From contig NZ_JAVRHQ010000019.1 of NCBI RefSeq assembly GCF_031846485.1, positions 17,625 to 81,624 on the forward strand: DNA of 64,000 nucleotides, read 5' to 3'. Shown here piece after piece: positions 42,343-50,821 of the stretch. Position numbers and translations under genes: made by a program. Origin of the DNA: Autumnicola tepida. GTDB taxonomy: Bacteria > Bacteroidota > Bacteroidia > Flavobacteriales > Flavobacteriaceae. A model generated the notes under the pieces. The model was not told the origin of the DNA. It did no database searches and was given only the letters and a program-made list of their open reading frames with translations. Each line of letters starts with the position of its first letter. Position 1 is the stretch's first letter.

Positions 42343-42720
42343 ATGAAATTAATCCATAGGACAGCATATTTTGGCTTTGGACTCACACTTGGTGTGATTT
42401 TTTTAATTTTCTTCCTTGGCGGAAAAAAAACTTCCTGCAGTTATTTTCCAAATGCCCGGGTCCTTAAAAATATCAGGGCGAATAAATGGTCATTTTCAGA
42501 AGAAGCTCTTAATTCCTTCAGAAATAAGGAAATTGACACGGCTGTGGTATCTGTTATTCTTCAAAATGGCGATGTGGATTTTGGAAAAAGCGAAACGCAG
42601 CGGGAACCCTGCCGCATTTATTATATTTCCGGTAAATCACAGGATTTGAAAACTCTGGAACTACAGGTAGAAAACTGTGATAGCACAGCAACAATCCTGG
42701 ATGTAAAGCTGAAGAAGTGA
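42343..42720 (+). CDS. DUF4258-like membrane-anchored protein
   Basis: 125 residues. One N-terminal membrane segment (about 8-26, FGFGLTLGVIFLIFFLGG) ends at KKTSCSYFPNARVLKNIR; the rest is a soluble alpha+beta domain (DTAVVSVILQNGDVDFGKSETQREPCRIYYISG) that resembles the DUF4258 fold. Three cysteines could form disulfides in the periplasm. It is regularly found next to alanine dehydrogenase in this family as far as I recall. Function unknown. Confidence 0.7.
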   Translation: MKLIHRTAYFGFGLTLGVIFLIFFLGGKKTSCSYFPNARVLKNIRANKWSFSEEALNSFRNKEIDTAVVSVILQNGDVDFGKSETQREPCRIYYISGKSQDLKTLELQVENCDSTATILDVKLKK

Positions 42721-42853
42721 AGAGTGGTAAAAGTCGTTAGTTGTCGGTTGTGAGTTGTGGATTATATAACCATCTGCTGAAGACAATTGACAATCCTTAC
42801 AGCCTGAATCCTACAAAATTGAATCTTCCCGTTTTCAGGTGTTTCTATAAATA

Positions 42854-42913
42854 TTAGTGAATTCGTGGAAGACAGGAATCCGGCTTCCATCATCTTCACC
42901 ACGAATCCACTAA
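42854..42913. repeat. Inverted repeat in a gene-free spacer
   Basis: TTAGTGAATTCGTGG (42854-42868) and CCACGAATCCACTAA (42899-42913) pair with one mismatch around 30 bases. The spacer 42721-42954 holds no gene. The words AATTCGTGG/CCACGAAT suggest a dispersed bacterial repeat. No terminator tail. Confidence 0.5.
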
Positions 42914-42954
42914 CTACAAATTGTTAGCCACGATATATCACTACTACTGCCGGG

Positions 42955-43404
42955 TTATAAAATTTGTGCAGAATGTTCCTTGGTTTTTACTTTCTGGATC
43001 ACTTCTTCAATTTTACCATTTTCATCTATAACAAAAGTTGTTCGGTGAATCCCTTCATATTCCTTTCCCATAAAATTCTTCGGCCCCCAAACACCATAAG
43101 CATTAATCACCTCCTTATCTTCATCTGCAAGTAAAGGGAAAGGTAGTTCATATTTATTTTTAAAATTCTGCTGCCTCTTTTTAGAATCGGCACTCACGCC
43201 AAGAATCGTATAACCGTTTTCCTTAAATTTTTCCCAGTTATCCCTAAGATTACAGGCTTCTGCGGTACATCCAGGCGTGCTTGCTTTCGGATAGAAAAAC
43301 AGCACCAGTTTCCTACCTTCAAAATCCGAAAGCTGGATTTTATTTCCATCCTGATCTTCTGCTGAAAATTCGGGAGCTTTATCTCCTGCTTTTAATGTTG
43401 TCAT
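42955..43404 (-). CDS. bcp: Thioredoxin-dependent thiol peroxidase (Bcp/PrxQ)
   Basis: 149 residues. The peroxidatic cysteine is in FYPKASTPGCTAEACNLRDNW, and the second cysteine five residues later is the resolving residue of the PrxQ type. Reduces organic peroxides. The gene is divergent from the endonuclease III gene, with 30 bases between the starts. Confidence 0.94.
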   Translation of the reverse strand: MTTLKAGDKAPEFSAEDQDGNKIQLSDFEGRKLVLFFYPKASTPGCTAEACNLRDNWEKFKENGYTILGVSADSKKRQQNFKNKYELPFPLLADEDKEVINAYGVWGPKNFMGKEYEGIHRTTFVIDENGKIEEVIQKVKTKEHSAQIL

Positions 43405-43410
43405 AATTTC

Positions 43411-43418
43411 TATTTTTG
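43411..43418 (+). promoter_or_regulatory. Candidate -7 element of nth (TATTTTTG)
   Basis: Exact TAnnTTTG match 16 bases before the nth ATG, in the 30-base divergent spacer with bcp. No -33 TTTG at the usual spacing. Confidence 0.4.
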
Positions 43419-43434
43419 CCTAAAATTAAACAAT

Positions 43435-44100
43435 ATGAACAAACAGCAAAAGGTAGAATTCGTTATAAAAACACTTAATGAGATTTATCCTGAAGTTCCC
43501 ATTCCCCTGGATCATAAAGACCCCTACACTTTATTGATTGCTGTTTTGCTTTCAGCACAGAGCACAGACGTGAAGGTCAATCAAATAACTCCGCTGCTGT
43601 TTGAAGTCGCAGATACACCTTATAAAATGGTAAAACTTTCCGTAGAAGAAATAAAAGATATTATCAAACCCTGCGGACTTTCTCCCATGAAATCTAAAGG
43701 TATCCACGGATTATCTGAAATTCTTATTGAAAAATACAATGGCGAAGTTCCTGCGGATTTTGAAGCCCTGGAATCGCTTCCTGCTGTGGGGCATAAAACC
43801 GCCAGCGTGGTCATGTCCCAGGCCTTTGGTGTGCCTGCTTTTCCTGTAGACACCCATATCCACCGGCTTATGTACCGCTGGAACCTAAGCAACGGAAAGA
43901 ATGTTGTCCAAACCGAAAAAGACGCGAAAAGGCTTTTCCCAAAGGACCTTTGGAATAAATTGCACCTGCAGATTATTTGGTACGGAAGACAATATTCACC
44001 AGCAAGGGGCTGGAACCTGGAAAAGGATATTATCACCAAAACCGTGGGAAGAAAAAGCGTTCTTGATGAGTATTATAAAAAAGCCGGTAAGAAAAAGTAG
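43435..44100 (+). CDS. nth: Endonuclease III-type DNA glycosylase lacking the Fe-S cluster motif
   Basis: 221 residues. The helix-hairpin-helix and catalytic lysine are in LPAVGHKTASVVMSQAFG and the catalytic aspartate in FPVDTHIHRLMYRW, as in endonuclease III. The C-terminal region (IIWYGRQYSPARGWNLEKDIITKTVGRKSVLDEYY) lacks all four cysteines that normally bind a 4Fe-4S cluster. It should remove oxidised pyrimidines without the cluster. It is divergent from bcp. Confidence 0.92.
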   Translation: MNKQQKVEFVIKTLNEIYPEVPIPLDHKDPYTLLIAVLLSAQSTDVKVNQITPLLFEVADTPYKMVKLSVEEIKDIIKPCGLSPMKSKGIHGLSEILIEKYNGEVPADFEALESLPAVGHKTASVVMSQAFGVPAFPVDTHIHRLMYRWNLSNGKNVVQTEKDAKRLFPKDLWNKLHLQIIWYGRQYSPARGWNLEKDIITKTVGRKSVLDEYYKKAGKKK

Positions 44101-44104
44101 GAAT

Positions 44105-44141
44105 AAAAAAAAGACCTGTCGGCTAATAAACAGGCCTTTTT
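44105..44141. terminator. Terminator between nth and the converging 50-aa gene
   Basis: AAAAGACCTGT (44109-44119) pairs with ACAGGCCTTTT (44130-44140), one mismatch, flanked by A- and T-runs. Works in both directions. Confidence 0.65.
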
Positions 44142-44148
44142 GCACATT

Positions 44149-44301
44149 TCAATTAAGAAGTAAATTATACTTCCTAATTTTTCCATCTATCACACTTAAA
44201 GCTTTTGAATAGTTTAAAAGAAAATCTATGGTTTCTTTTTTCGGCTTTAAATTTTTCAGGTTCTCTTCTGCTGAAGATCTTTTAAAGTAAATTTTCCCCA
44301 T
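44149..44301 (-). CDS. Small conserved-type protein (50 aa)
   Basis: A short gene from ATG 44301 to TGA 44149. The protein is basic and cytosolic, with MGKIYFKRSSAEENLKNLK then PKKETIDFLLNYSKALSV. Such 50-residue proteins ending in a KxxTIDFLLNYSKAL-like helix are familiar to me from Flavobacteriaceae genomes, next to sigma factor genes, but I cannot confirm by search. It lies 56 bases downstream of the sigma factor stop and is probably in its transcript. Confidence 0.65.
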   Translation of the reverse strand: MGKIYFKRSSAEENLKNLKPKKETIDFLLNYSKALSVIDGKIRKYNLLLN

Positions 44302-44357
44302 TTAAAAATTTTTTGCGTTTGGTTTTTAATAAAACGCTTTTTAAACAGGGTTATTGT

Positions 44358-44945
44358 TTAGTGATTTGTTAAAATTATGTTACGCTTCTCTATCAGCTTT
44401 CGAAGATTGATCAACGCGTAACGCATCCGGCCCAATGCGGTATTTATACTCACTCCGGTGCGTTCAGAAATTTCCTTAAAACTCATGTCCTTATAAATTC
44501 TCATGGTGAGCACCTCCAGCTGATCTTCAGGAAGTTCTTTTATAAGTTCCTGTACATCATTTTCTATCTGATCTTTAATGAGCTGGTTTTCCGCATTTAG
44601 ACCGGAGTCGCTCAAAACAGAAAAAATATTGAAGTCGCCATTATTTTCGAATTTTGGCATCCTTTTATTTCTTCTAAAATGGTCTATCACAAGATTATGG
44701 GCAATGCGCATTACCCAGGGAAGAAATTTTCCTTCTTCATTATATTTTCCACGCTTAAGAGTGTTAATCACCTTTATAAAAGTCTCCTGAAAAACATCTT
44801 CAGCGACATCACGATCAAAAACCTTGGAAAAGATAAAACTGTAAATTCTGTGTTCGTGGCGGTTGATTAATTGGGAAAGTGCCTGCTCATCACCTTGCAT
44901 GTATGCTTTAACAAGATAAGCATCGGTTATCTGTTCATTTACCAT
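44358..44945 (-). CDS. RNA polymerase ECF-type sigma factor
   Basis: 195 residues. Region 2 (FIFSKVFDRDVAEDVFQETFIKVINTL, then FLPWVMRIAHNLVIDHFRRNKR) and region 4 (LPEDQLEVLTMRIYKDMSFKEISERTGVSINTALGRMRYALINLRK) are complete. No anti-sigma gene is adjacent; only a 50-aa gene lies downstream. It is divergent from uvrA and has a good vegetative promoter (45041-45073). The stress regulon is unknown. Confidence 0.92.
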   Translation of the reverse strand: MVNEQITDAYLVKAYMQGDEQALSQLINRHEHRIYSFIFSKVFDRDVAEDVFQETFIKVINTLKRGKYNEEGKFLPWVMRIAHNLVIDHFRRNKRMPKFENNGDFNIFSVLSDSGLNAENQLIKDQIENDVQELIKELPEDQLEVLTMRIYKDMSFKEISERTGVSINTALGRMRYALINLRKLIEKRNIILTNH

Positions 44946-45040
44946 TCTAGTTACTTTTTTAGGAACCAGGGTTCCAGGGTTAGGTTTTAGTTTAAAAGTA
45001 ACTTTGTAGTATAGGCAAACAGATTTTTGTTGTATGGTGT

Positions 45041-45073
45041 CAAATATAGCAAGATATAATCGAGAAATACAAA
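45041..45073 (-). promoter_or_regulatory. Promoter of the ECF sigma gene, TTTG-N21-TATATTTG
   Basis: Minus-strand TTTG (45070-45073) and TATATTTG (45041-45048) at 21-base spacing. The transcript would have a leader of roughly 90 bases, including a perfect GGAACC-AG-GGTTCC hairpin (44962-44975). Confidence 0.65.
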
Positions 45074-45138
45074 TAAAACCTTAACTTTTTAACACTACGC
45101 TAAGGATTGACTGGCTTTTTACACTGCTGCTTATTGAG

Positions 45139-45146
45139 TACCTTTG
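45139..45146 (+). promoter_or_regulatory. uvrA -7 element (TACCTTTG)
   Basis: Exact TAnnTTTG match 24 bases before the uvrA ATG at 45171; it also shows that an upstream TTG at 45144 is not the start. Confidence 0.55.
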
Positions 45147-45170
45147 CATCCTTACTTTAGAAATAAGAAC

Positions 45171-47957
45171 ATGAACATTGACGTTGCGAAGGTAAACCCA
45201 AAACAAAATATCATAATTAAAGGTGCTAAACTGCACAATCTCAAAAATATTAATGTTGTTATTCCGCGGAATAAACTGGTTGTAATCACCGGCCTTTCAG
45301 GTTCAGGAAAATCGAGCTTGGCCTTTGATACCCTTTATGCTGAAGGCCAGCGGAGATATGTAGAAAGCCTTTCCTCCTATGCCCGGCAATTTTTGGGGCG
45401 TCTCAATAAGCCAAAAGTTGATTACATTAAGGGGATTGCGCCCGCTATCGCTATTGAACAAAAGGTGAATTCCACTAACCCGAGATCTACGGTTGGAACT
45501 TCTACTGAAATCTACGATTATTTAAAATTACTCTTTGCCAGAATTGGAAAAACCTACTCTCCTGTTTCCGGGAATGAAGTGAAAAAAAATACCGTTTCTG
45601 ATGTTATTTCCTATATAAAATCCTTTGAGGAAGGCGAAAAGTTATTGCTCCTCGCCCCTATTCATATTGAAAAAGGCCGGTCCCTGGAAAAGAAAATCAA
45701 CATTCTTGCGCAGCAGGGATATAGCCGTATAAAAGTTGGAGATAATGTACAGCGAATAGATGAAGCCGATCTTAAAAATGCCAGTCCTGAAGGAACTTCT
45801 TTGGTGGTAGATCGTATTATTACCAAAGATGAAGAAGATTTCTTTAACCGGCTTGCAGATGCTGTGGAAGCAGCCTTTTTTGAGGGGAAAGGAGAGCTTT
45901 ATATTCAGAAGATGAAGGACGGGGAACTGCGGCACTTCAGCAATAAATTTGAACTGGACGGGATGAGTTTCCTGGAGCCAAACGTGCACCTGTTCAGTTT
46001 TAATAATCCATACGGCGCCTGCCCTAAATGTGAAGGCTACGGTGATGTGATTGGAATTGACGAGGATTTGGTGATTCCCAATACCGGCTTATCTATTTAC
46101 GAAAATGCCATTTTTCCATGGAGAGGCGAGAGCATGAGCTGGTATCGCGATCAGCTCGTGAATAATTCCCATAAGTTCGATTTTCCCATTCATAAGCCAT
46201 ATTTTGAGCTAACTGAAGAGCAAAAAGCCCTGGTATGGAATGGAAATCAGTATTTTGAAGGCCTTAACCAGTTCTTTGAATTCCTGGAGAGCAAAGCTTA
46301 TAAAATTCAGAACCGGGTAATGCTTTCCCGTTACCGCGGGAAAACCAGATGCTCTGTGTGCAAAGGAAAAAGGTTACGCCCGGAGGCTCATTATGTGAAA
46401 ATTGGGGGAGCGAATATTACAGATCTGGTGGAAAAACCCCTGGATGAAGTACGTGCGTTTTTTAATAATCTTGAACTTAACGAATACGATGCGCAAATTG
46501 CCAAACGCCTCCTGACCGAAATCCGGAATCGCCTGGAATTTTTGTCCAATGTTGGGCTGGATTATCTTACCCTTAACAGGAAGTCCAACACGCTTTCCGG
46601 AGGGGAATCGCAGCGAATAAACCTTGCAACCAGCCTAGGAAGCAGCCTTGTTGGCTCTATGTATATTCTTGATGAACCATCCATTGGCCTGCACCCGCGG
46701 GATACCGAAAGGTTAATTGGCGTTCTCCAGCACCTGCGTAACCTAGGCAATACGGTAATTGTCGTGGAACATGATGAAGATATTATGAACGCAGCCGATG
46801 AAATTATAGATATTGGCCCCGAAGCGGGAACCAACGGCGGGGAGGTGGTGGCCACGGGAAACCTTCCGCAGATCTTAAAATCAGATTCTTTGACCGCCAA
46901 ATATCTAAACGGAGGTATGCAAATTGAAGTTCCAAAGAAAAGAAGAACTTCAAAGCAATATATTACCGTAGTGGGTGCCCGCGAAAACAATCTAAAAAAT
47001 ATAGACGTTACTTTCCCTCTCGGAATATTTACAGCCATAACAGGTGTTTCAGGAAGCGGAAAAAGTACTTTGGTTAAAAAAATCCTTTATCCTGCGGTTC
47101 AGAAACATTTAGGGGGCTATGGCGAAAAAGCAGGGCAGTTTACTGAAGTAAAAGGGAATTTTAAAAATTTGGGCAGTGTGGAATTTATCGATCAAAACCC
47201 TATTGGCCGCTCTTCCCGTTCCAACCCGGTGACTTATATAAAGGCTTATGATGATATTCGTAATCTATTTGCAAATCAGCGTTTGTCCTCCATAAGAGGC
47301 TATAAAGCCAAACATTTTTCTTTTAACGTAGACGGCGGCCGCTGCGACACCTGTAAAGGTGAAGGCGAGGTAACCATAGAAATGCAGTTTATGGCCGATG
47401 TTCACCTGGAATGTGAGGCCTGCGACGGAAAACGCTTCAAAAAAGAAGTCCTGGAAGTTACCTTTGCTGATAAAAATATTGATGACGTGCTGAACATGAC
47501 CATTGATGATGCAACGGAATTCTTCAGCGATCACAACGAGGACAAAATTGTAAATAAATTAAAGCCGCTTAAAGATGTTGGCCTGGGATATGTGAAGTTA
47601 GGGCAGAGTTCCTCTACCCTTTCCGGGGGGGAAGCACAACGAATTAAACTGGCTTCTTTCTTAGTGAAAGGAAATACCAAGGAAAAAGCGCTTTTCATTT
47701 TTGATGAGCCTACTACAGGTTTACATTTTCATGATATTCAAAAACTGCTGAAATCTTTTAATGCCCTTATCGAAAAAGGCCATTCTGTGGTGGTAATTGA
47801 GCACAACATGGACCTGGTAAAATGTGCAGACCATGTGATTGACCTGGGACCTGAAGGTGGCCAAAAAGGAGGAAATTTAGTTGCTGAAGGTACTCCGGAA
47901 GAGATTGTTAAAAATAAAAATTCTTATACCGCGAAGTACCTAAAAGAGAAGCTATGA
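45171..47957 (+). CDS. uvrA: Excinuclease ABC subunit A
   Basis: 928 residues. Start ATG 45171 (MNIDVAKVNPKQNIIIKGA). Two ABC ATPase modules: Walker A GLSGSGKSS (about 41) and GVSGSGKST (about 625), with signature motifs NTLSGGESQRI and STLSGGEAQRI. Zinc-finger cysteines are visible in CPKCEGYGD, CSVCKGKR, CDTCKGEGE and CEACDGKR. Damage recognition dimer in nucleotide excision repair. It stands alone, divergent from the sigma factor. Confidence 0.97.
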   Translation: MNIDVAKVNPKQNIIIKGAKLHNLKNINVVIPRNKLVVITGLSGSGKSSLAFDTLYAEGQRRYVESLSSYARQFLGRLNKPKVDYIKGIAPAIAIEQKVNSTNPRSTVGTSTEIYDYLKLLFARIGKTYSPVSGNEVKKNTVSDVISYIKSFEEGEKLLLLAPIHIEKGRSLEKKINILAQQGYSRIKVGDNVQRIDEADLKNASPEGTSLVVDRIITKDEEDFFNRLADAVEAAFFEGKGELYIQKMKDGELRHFSNKFELDGMSFLEPNVHLFSFNNPYGACPKCEGYGDVIGIDEDLVIPNTGLSIYENAIFPWRGESMSWYRDQLVNNSHKFDFPIHKPYFELTEEQKALVWNGNQYFEGLNQFFEFLESKAYKIQNRVMLSRYRGKTRCSVCKGKRLRPEAHYVKIGGANITDLVEKPLDEVRAFFNNLELNEYDAQIAKRLLTEIRNRLEFLSNVGLDYLTLNRKSNTLSGGESQRINLATSLGSSLVGSMYILDEPSIGLHPRDTERLIGVLQHLRNLGNTVIVVEHDEDIMNAADEIIDIGPEAGTNGGEVVATGNLPQILKSDSLTAKYLNGGMQIEVPKKRRTSKQYITVVGARENNLKNIDVTFPLGIFTAITGVSGSGKSTLVKKILYPAVQKHLGGYGEKAGQFTEVKGNFKNLGSVEFIDQNPIGRSSRSNPVTYIKAYDDIRNLFANQRLSSIRGYKAKHFSFNVDGGRCDTCKGEGEVTIEMQFMADVHLECEACDGKRFKKEVLEVTFADKNIDDVLNMTIDDATEFFSDHNEDKIVNKLKPLKDVGLGYVKLGQSSSTLSGGEAQRIKLASFLVKGNTKEKALFIFDEPTTGLHFHDIQKLLKSFNALIEKGHSVVVIEHNMDLVKCADHVIDLGPEGGQKGGNLVAEGTPEEIVKNKNSYTAKYLKEKL

Positions 47958-48059
47958 TTACAGGACGTTTTACGTTAAAGTTTTAAATTTCTTATAATCA
48001 ATTATTTATAACTCTAATTTCAGCTTTTCCTTTTGCTTAAGGTAGGCTCAAAATTTTTC

Positions 48060-48074
48060 TGGCACGCACTTTGT
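48060..48074 (+). promoter_or_regulatory. Sigma-54-like promoter (TGGCACG-N4-TTGT)
   Basis: TGGCAC-GCACT-TTGT matches the -24/-12 sigma-54 consensus TGGCAC-N5-TTGCW with one change (T instead of C in the -12 GC). It lies 46 bases before the ATG of the Arg/Ser-rich envelope protein. No enhancer-binding site could be assigned. Confidence 0.5.
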
Positions 48075-48120
48075 TTTGTTTAAGATGACTTTCACAAGTC
48101 TTCACTTAAACTTAAGCACC

Positions 48121-49275
48121 ATGAAAAATTTTACCTTTTTATTAGCTTTATTTTTTGTGGGTTTGTCGGCTTCGGCTTCCACAAAAACGACCACTCCAGC
48201 CGGTTACGGTGATTCTTTCATATTTGTTGAAGATGGGGTTGAATTTGCAGTTTATCCAAATGGTGAGTTTGATTTCTACTTTAACCCTGATTTTAGAAGA
48301 ACCAGTATTGTAAATATCGCCACTCCCCATGTAAATATTAGTTATAACTCAGGTTATAATTACGATCCTTACGTGCAGTATGATGATTACGGTGCAGTAA
48401 TTCAGATAGAAAATGTTCCTGTATATTACGATTATTACGGAAGAATTATCCAGGCGGGGAATGTAATTATTGATTATAACTACTATGGGCAGGTTGCCCG
48501 GGTAGGAAATCTTTTAATTCATTATGACAGGTTTAACCGAATCTCCTATTCAGGATATATTAACAGGTATAACAGGCGCTATATCCCAAGGCCATGGCAT
48601 TCCTATTACACCAGGCCCGGGTCCAACGTAAGCATTGTATTTAATACTCCTTACAGGGCCTATTATCAGCCCCGCCGCATTGCTTATAATCAATATGTGA
48701 CCTACTATAACAATTACTACTACAATAAGCCTGACAGGCAAAAGTTTTACAGGCCAAATGATAATGATGTTACTTATACCCGTGGAAGGCGTGTGACTGA
48801 GCAGAGAGAAGTAAGAACAAATAATGTAAGGTCTAACCGAAGCGTGGCGCAAAGAGATGATGTTGCCTCTTCTCCAAAACGTACCTCCTCATCCGGCATC
48901 AGCAGGAGTACCAGAAGTAACAGCAGGGAAAAAGTGCAAACCAATAATAGCAGAACGCGAACTGAAGTTAACAGATCCAGGACCTCTTCTGCCAGAATTG
49001 AAAGAAGTACAAATTCAAGAGGAAGTGAAGCAAGAACCAGTAGAAGGAGCGTGCCATCTTCAGGAGCAGTAAAAAGTACCAGCGGTAGAAGCACGCGGAG
49101 CAACAGCGTTAGAAGCAGTAGCCCGGTACAAAGCCAGGGGAATTCAACCGGAAGAAGATCGGTTTCCCGAAGCTCTTCAAGGTCCTCTGCAACTTCCGCA
49201 CGCACTTCAGGAAAAAGTTCAAATTCTTCAGCTTCACGAAGAAGTTCGGCACGGAATATGAGAAGTAATAATTAA
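48121..49275 (+). CDS. Exported Tyr/Asn-rich protein with Arg/Ser-rich C-terminal tail
   Basis: 384 residues, start ATG 48121 (an upstream TTG frame would precede the signal). Signal peptide MKNFTFLLALFFVGLSASAS. The middle (about 60-235) is Tyr/Asn-rich with repeated short motifs such as YYDYYGRIIQAGN and YNYYGQVARVGN, pairing tyrosines like an outer-membrane or fibre repeat. From about 235 to the end, the sequence is almost only Arg, Ser, Thr and Asn (for example SRSTRSNSRE), strongly basic. A sigma-54-like promoter precedes it. Probably an envelope or extracellular structural protein; no family recognised. Confidence 0.7.
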   Translation: MKNFTFLLALFFVGLSASASTKTTTPAGYGDSFIFVEDGVEFAVYPNGEFDFYFNPDFRRTSIVNIATPHVNISYNSGYNYDPYVQYDDYGAVIQIENVPVYYDYYGRIIQAGNVIIDYNYYGQVARVGNLLIHYDRFNRISYSGYINRYNRRYIPRPWHSYYTRPGSNVSIVFNTPYRAYYQPRRIAYNQYVTYYNNYYYNKPDRQKFYRPNDNDVTYTRGRRVTEQREVRTNNVRSNRSVAQRDDVASSPKRTSSSGISRSTRSNSREKVQTNNSRTRTEVNRSRTSSARIERSTNSRGSEARTSRRSVPSSGAVKSTSGRSTRSNSVRSSSPVQSQGNSTGRRSVSRSSSRSSATSARTSGKSSNSSASRRSSARNMRSNN

Positions 49276-49310
49276 AATGTTCATAATTTAATTTTTTGGT
49301 TGGTTAGTTG

Positions 49311-49349
49311 GAAAACCCCCTTGATGTTGAGAGACACCTGGGGGTTTTC
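49311..49349. terminator. Bidirectional terminator
   Basis: GAAAACCCCC (49311-49320) pairs perfectly with GGGGGTTTTC (49340-49349). Shared by the Arg/Ser-rich protein gene (+) and the flippase gene (-), which ends at 49357. Confidence 0.85.
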
Positions 49350-49356
49350 TGTTTGA

Positions 49357-50817
49357 TTAAACTTTCAGCCTTAAATATCTCTTTAGAAGCTCGTTAATAT
49401 CTGTCGAGAAACTGAATTTAAAGGCTACTACCAGATATATGGAACAAATCAGGAGAGATTTTAGGGCTATATTGATTAATGGATGAAAAGGAAATTCCCA
49501 AAAATAAAATCCTGCGCACATTAATGCTGTAAATAATAAGATAATCCAGGTTAGCCCTGTAAAAGGATACATTTTGAATTTCCTGTGTACCAGAAATATT
49601 TTTGCCGTATTATAAATAAAAAAAGCCAGGAAACTTGCTATTGCCGCCCCTTCTATTCCAAAAGCAGGAATAAATATTACATTAAAAACAAAAGCGAGAA
49701 CGGTTAGAAAAACACCAATTCCCAGGACTATCCTGTAATAATCGGAATTAAAAAGGATGCTGTTGTTATTACCCAACATGTTATCGTAAAGTTTAACCAG
49801 GCTTATAAACAACACCACCCACACGCTCAACTCATATTCTTCAGGAATCATTTCATAAAGTTCATTCAGGTTGGTGATGATGAGGATAAAAATAATCCCG
49901 CTAACAATAAGAAGATTTACCGAACTTCTTTTGTACAAATCCTTCAGCCCTTCCTTGTCTTTAGCGTTTAAGAAGTTGGCCGTCATTGGATGGATGATCT
50001 GGTGCATGGCTTTCTGCGGAACAGAGATTACGGTGGCGATATAAATTCCTATCCCGTAAATCGCCACATTTTCAATTGGGAGATAATATTCAATCATCAC
50101 TTTATCTAAATCCAGCAGCACCATGGCCACCGAAGAAGCAATAAGAATAAGCGCGCTGTACTTTATCACCGGCATTAAATTCCGAGGAAATTTTAATCCG
50201 AAATCAGGTGTATAAAGAACAAATGCGTAAACAGCCATTGCCATGGCGCGAAAAACAAAAACCCCGGCGGTGCAGTAAATAAAAGCATTCACGCTAATCC
50301 ATTCGAAATACACCTCCAGCAACAGTACAGTTATACAAAAACGATGAAAAACTTCTTTCATAAAGTTCCCGAAAACGCTTTTATAGTAAATTTTGGACCA
50401 GGAAAAAAAGACTTCAAAATAAGCTGTGGCAACAGCAATAACATAGATAAGCCAGATAAATGGCTGTACCAGCTCATTCCCGTCAGAAAAATATTTTAGG
50501 AGGAGGTCATAGCTAAAAGTGCCGGCAAGGCCTATTAATATTGAAACACCAAGTGGCAGCAGCAATATCAGGTTAAAAAGCCGGTCCTGCTCTTCTTTGC
50601 TCTTATAAAAAGTAAAAAACTTAATAAGGGTACTGTTTACACCAAAAGCAAGGAAAGGCCAGATTAAATTAGCGGCCGAAAGCAAAAAACTCACCAGTCC
50701 GTAATATTCCTGTTCCAGAAAATAGGTGAAAAGAAAAAGCGTATTTACAGCACCAATTCCAAAACCGAAATAGGTGGTGATCAGGTTTTTAAAAGACTGG
50801 TTGATAATAATCCCCAT
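49357..50817 (-). CDS. Polysaccharide flippase-type (Wzx/MATE-like) membrane protein
   Basis: 486 residues with about 13 hydrophobic helices spaced like oligosaccharide/lipopolysaccharide flippases; it opens MGIIINQSFKNLITTYFGFGIGAVNTLFL. It should move lipid-linked glycan units across the inner membrane. The closest neighbours are a glycosyltransferase (4 bases apart) and a YfhO protein, so it is part of a surface-glycan set. The last of the three genes transcribed. Confidence 0.85.
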   Translation of the reverse strand: MGIIINQSFKNLITTYFGFGIGAVNTLFLFTYFLEQEYYGLVSFLLSAANLIWPFLAFGVNSTLIKFFTFYKSKEEQDRLFNLILLLPLGVSILIGLAGTFSYDLLLKYFSDGNELVQPFIWLIYVIAVATAYFEVFFSWSKIYYKSVFGNFMKEVFHRFCITVLLLEVYFEWISVNAFIYCTAGVFVFRAMAMAVYAFVLYTPDFGLKFPRNLMPVIKYSALILIASSVAMVLLDLDKVMIEYYLPIENVAIYGIGIYIATVISVPQKAMHQIIHPMTANFLNAKDKEGLKDLYKRSSVNLLIVSGIIFILIITNLNELYEMIPEEYELSVWVVLFISLVKLYDNMLGNNNSILFNSDYYRIVLGIGVFLTVLAFVFNVIFIPAFGIEGAAIASFLAFFIYNTAKIFLVHRKFKMYPFTGLTWIILLFTALMCAGFYFWEFPFHPLINIALKSLLICSIYLVVAFKFSFSTDINELLKRYLRLKV

Positions 50818-50821
50818 AAGC

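Noticed and set aside
48774..49205. Leucine-rich minus-strand frame
   Set aside because: Direct consequence of the Arg/Ser-rich repeat on the other strand.
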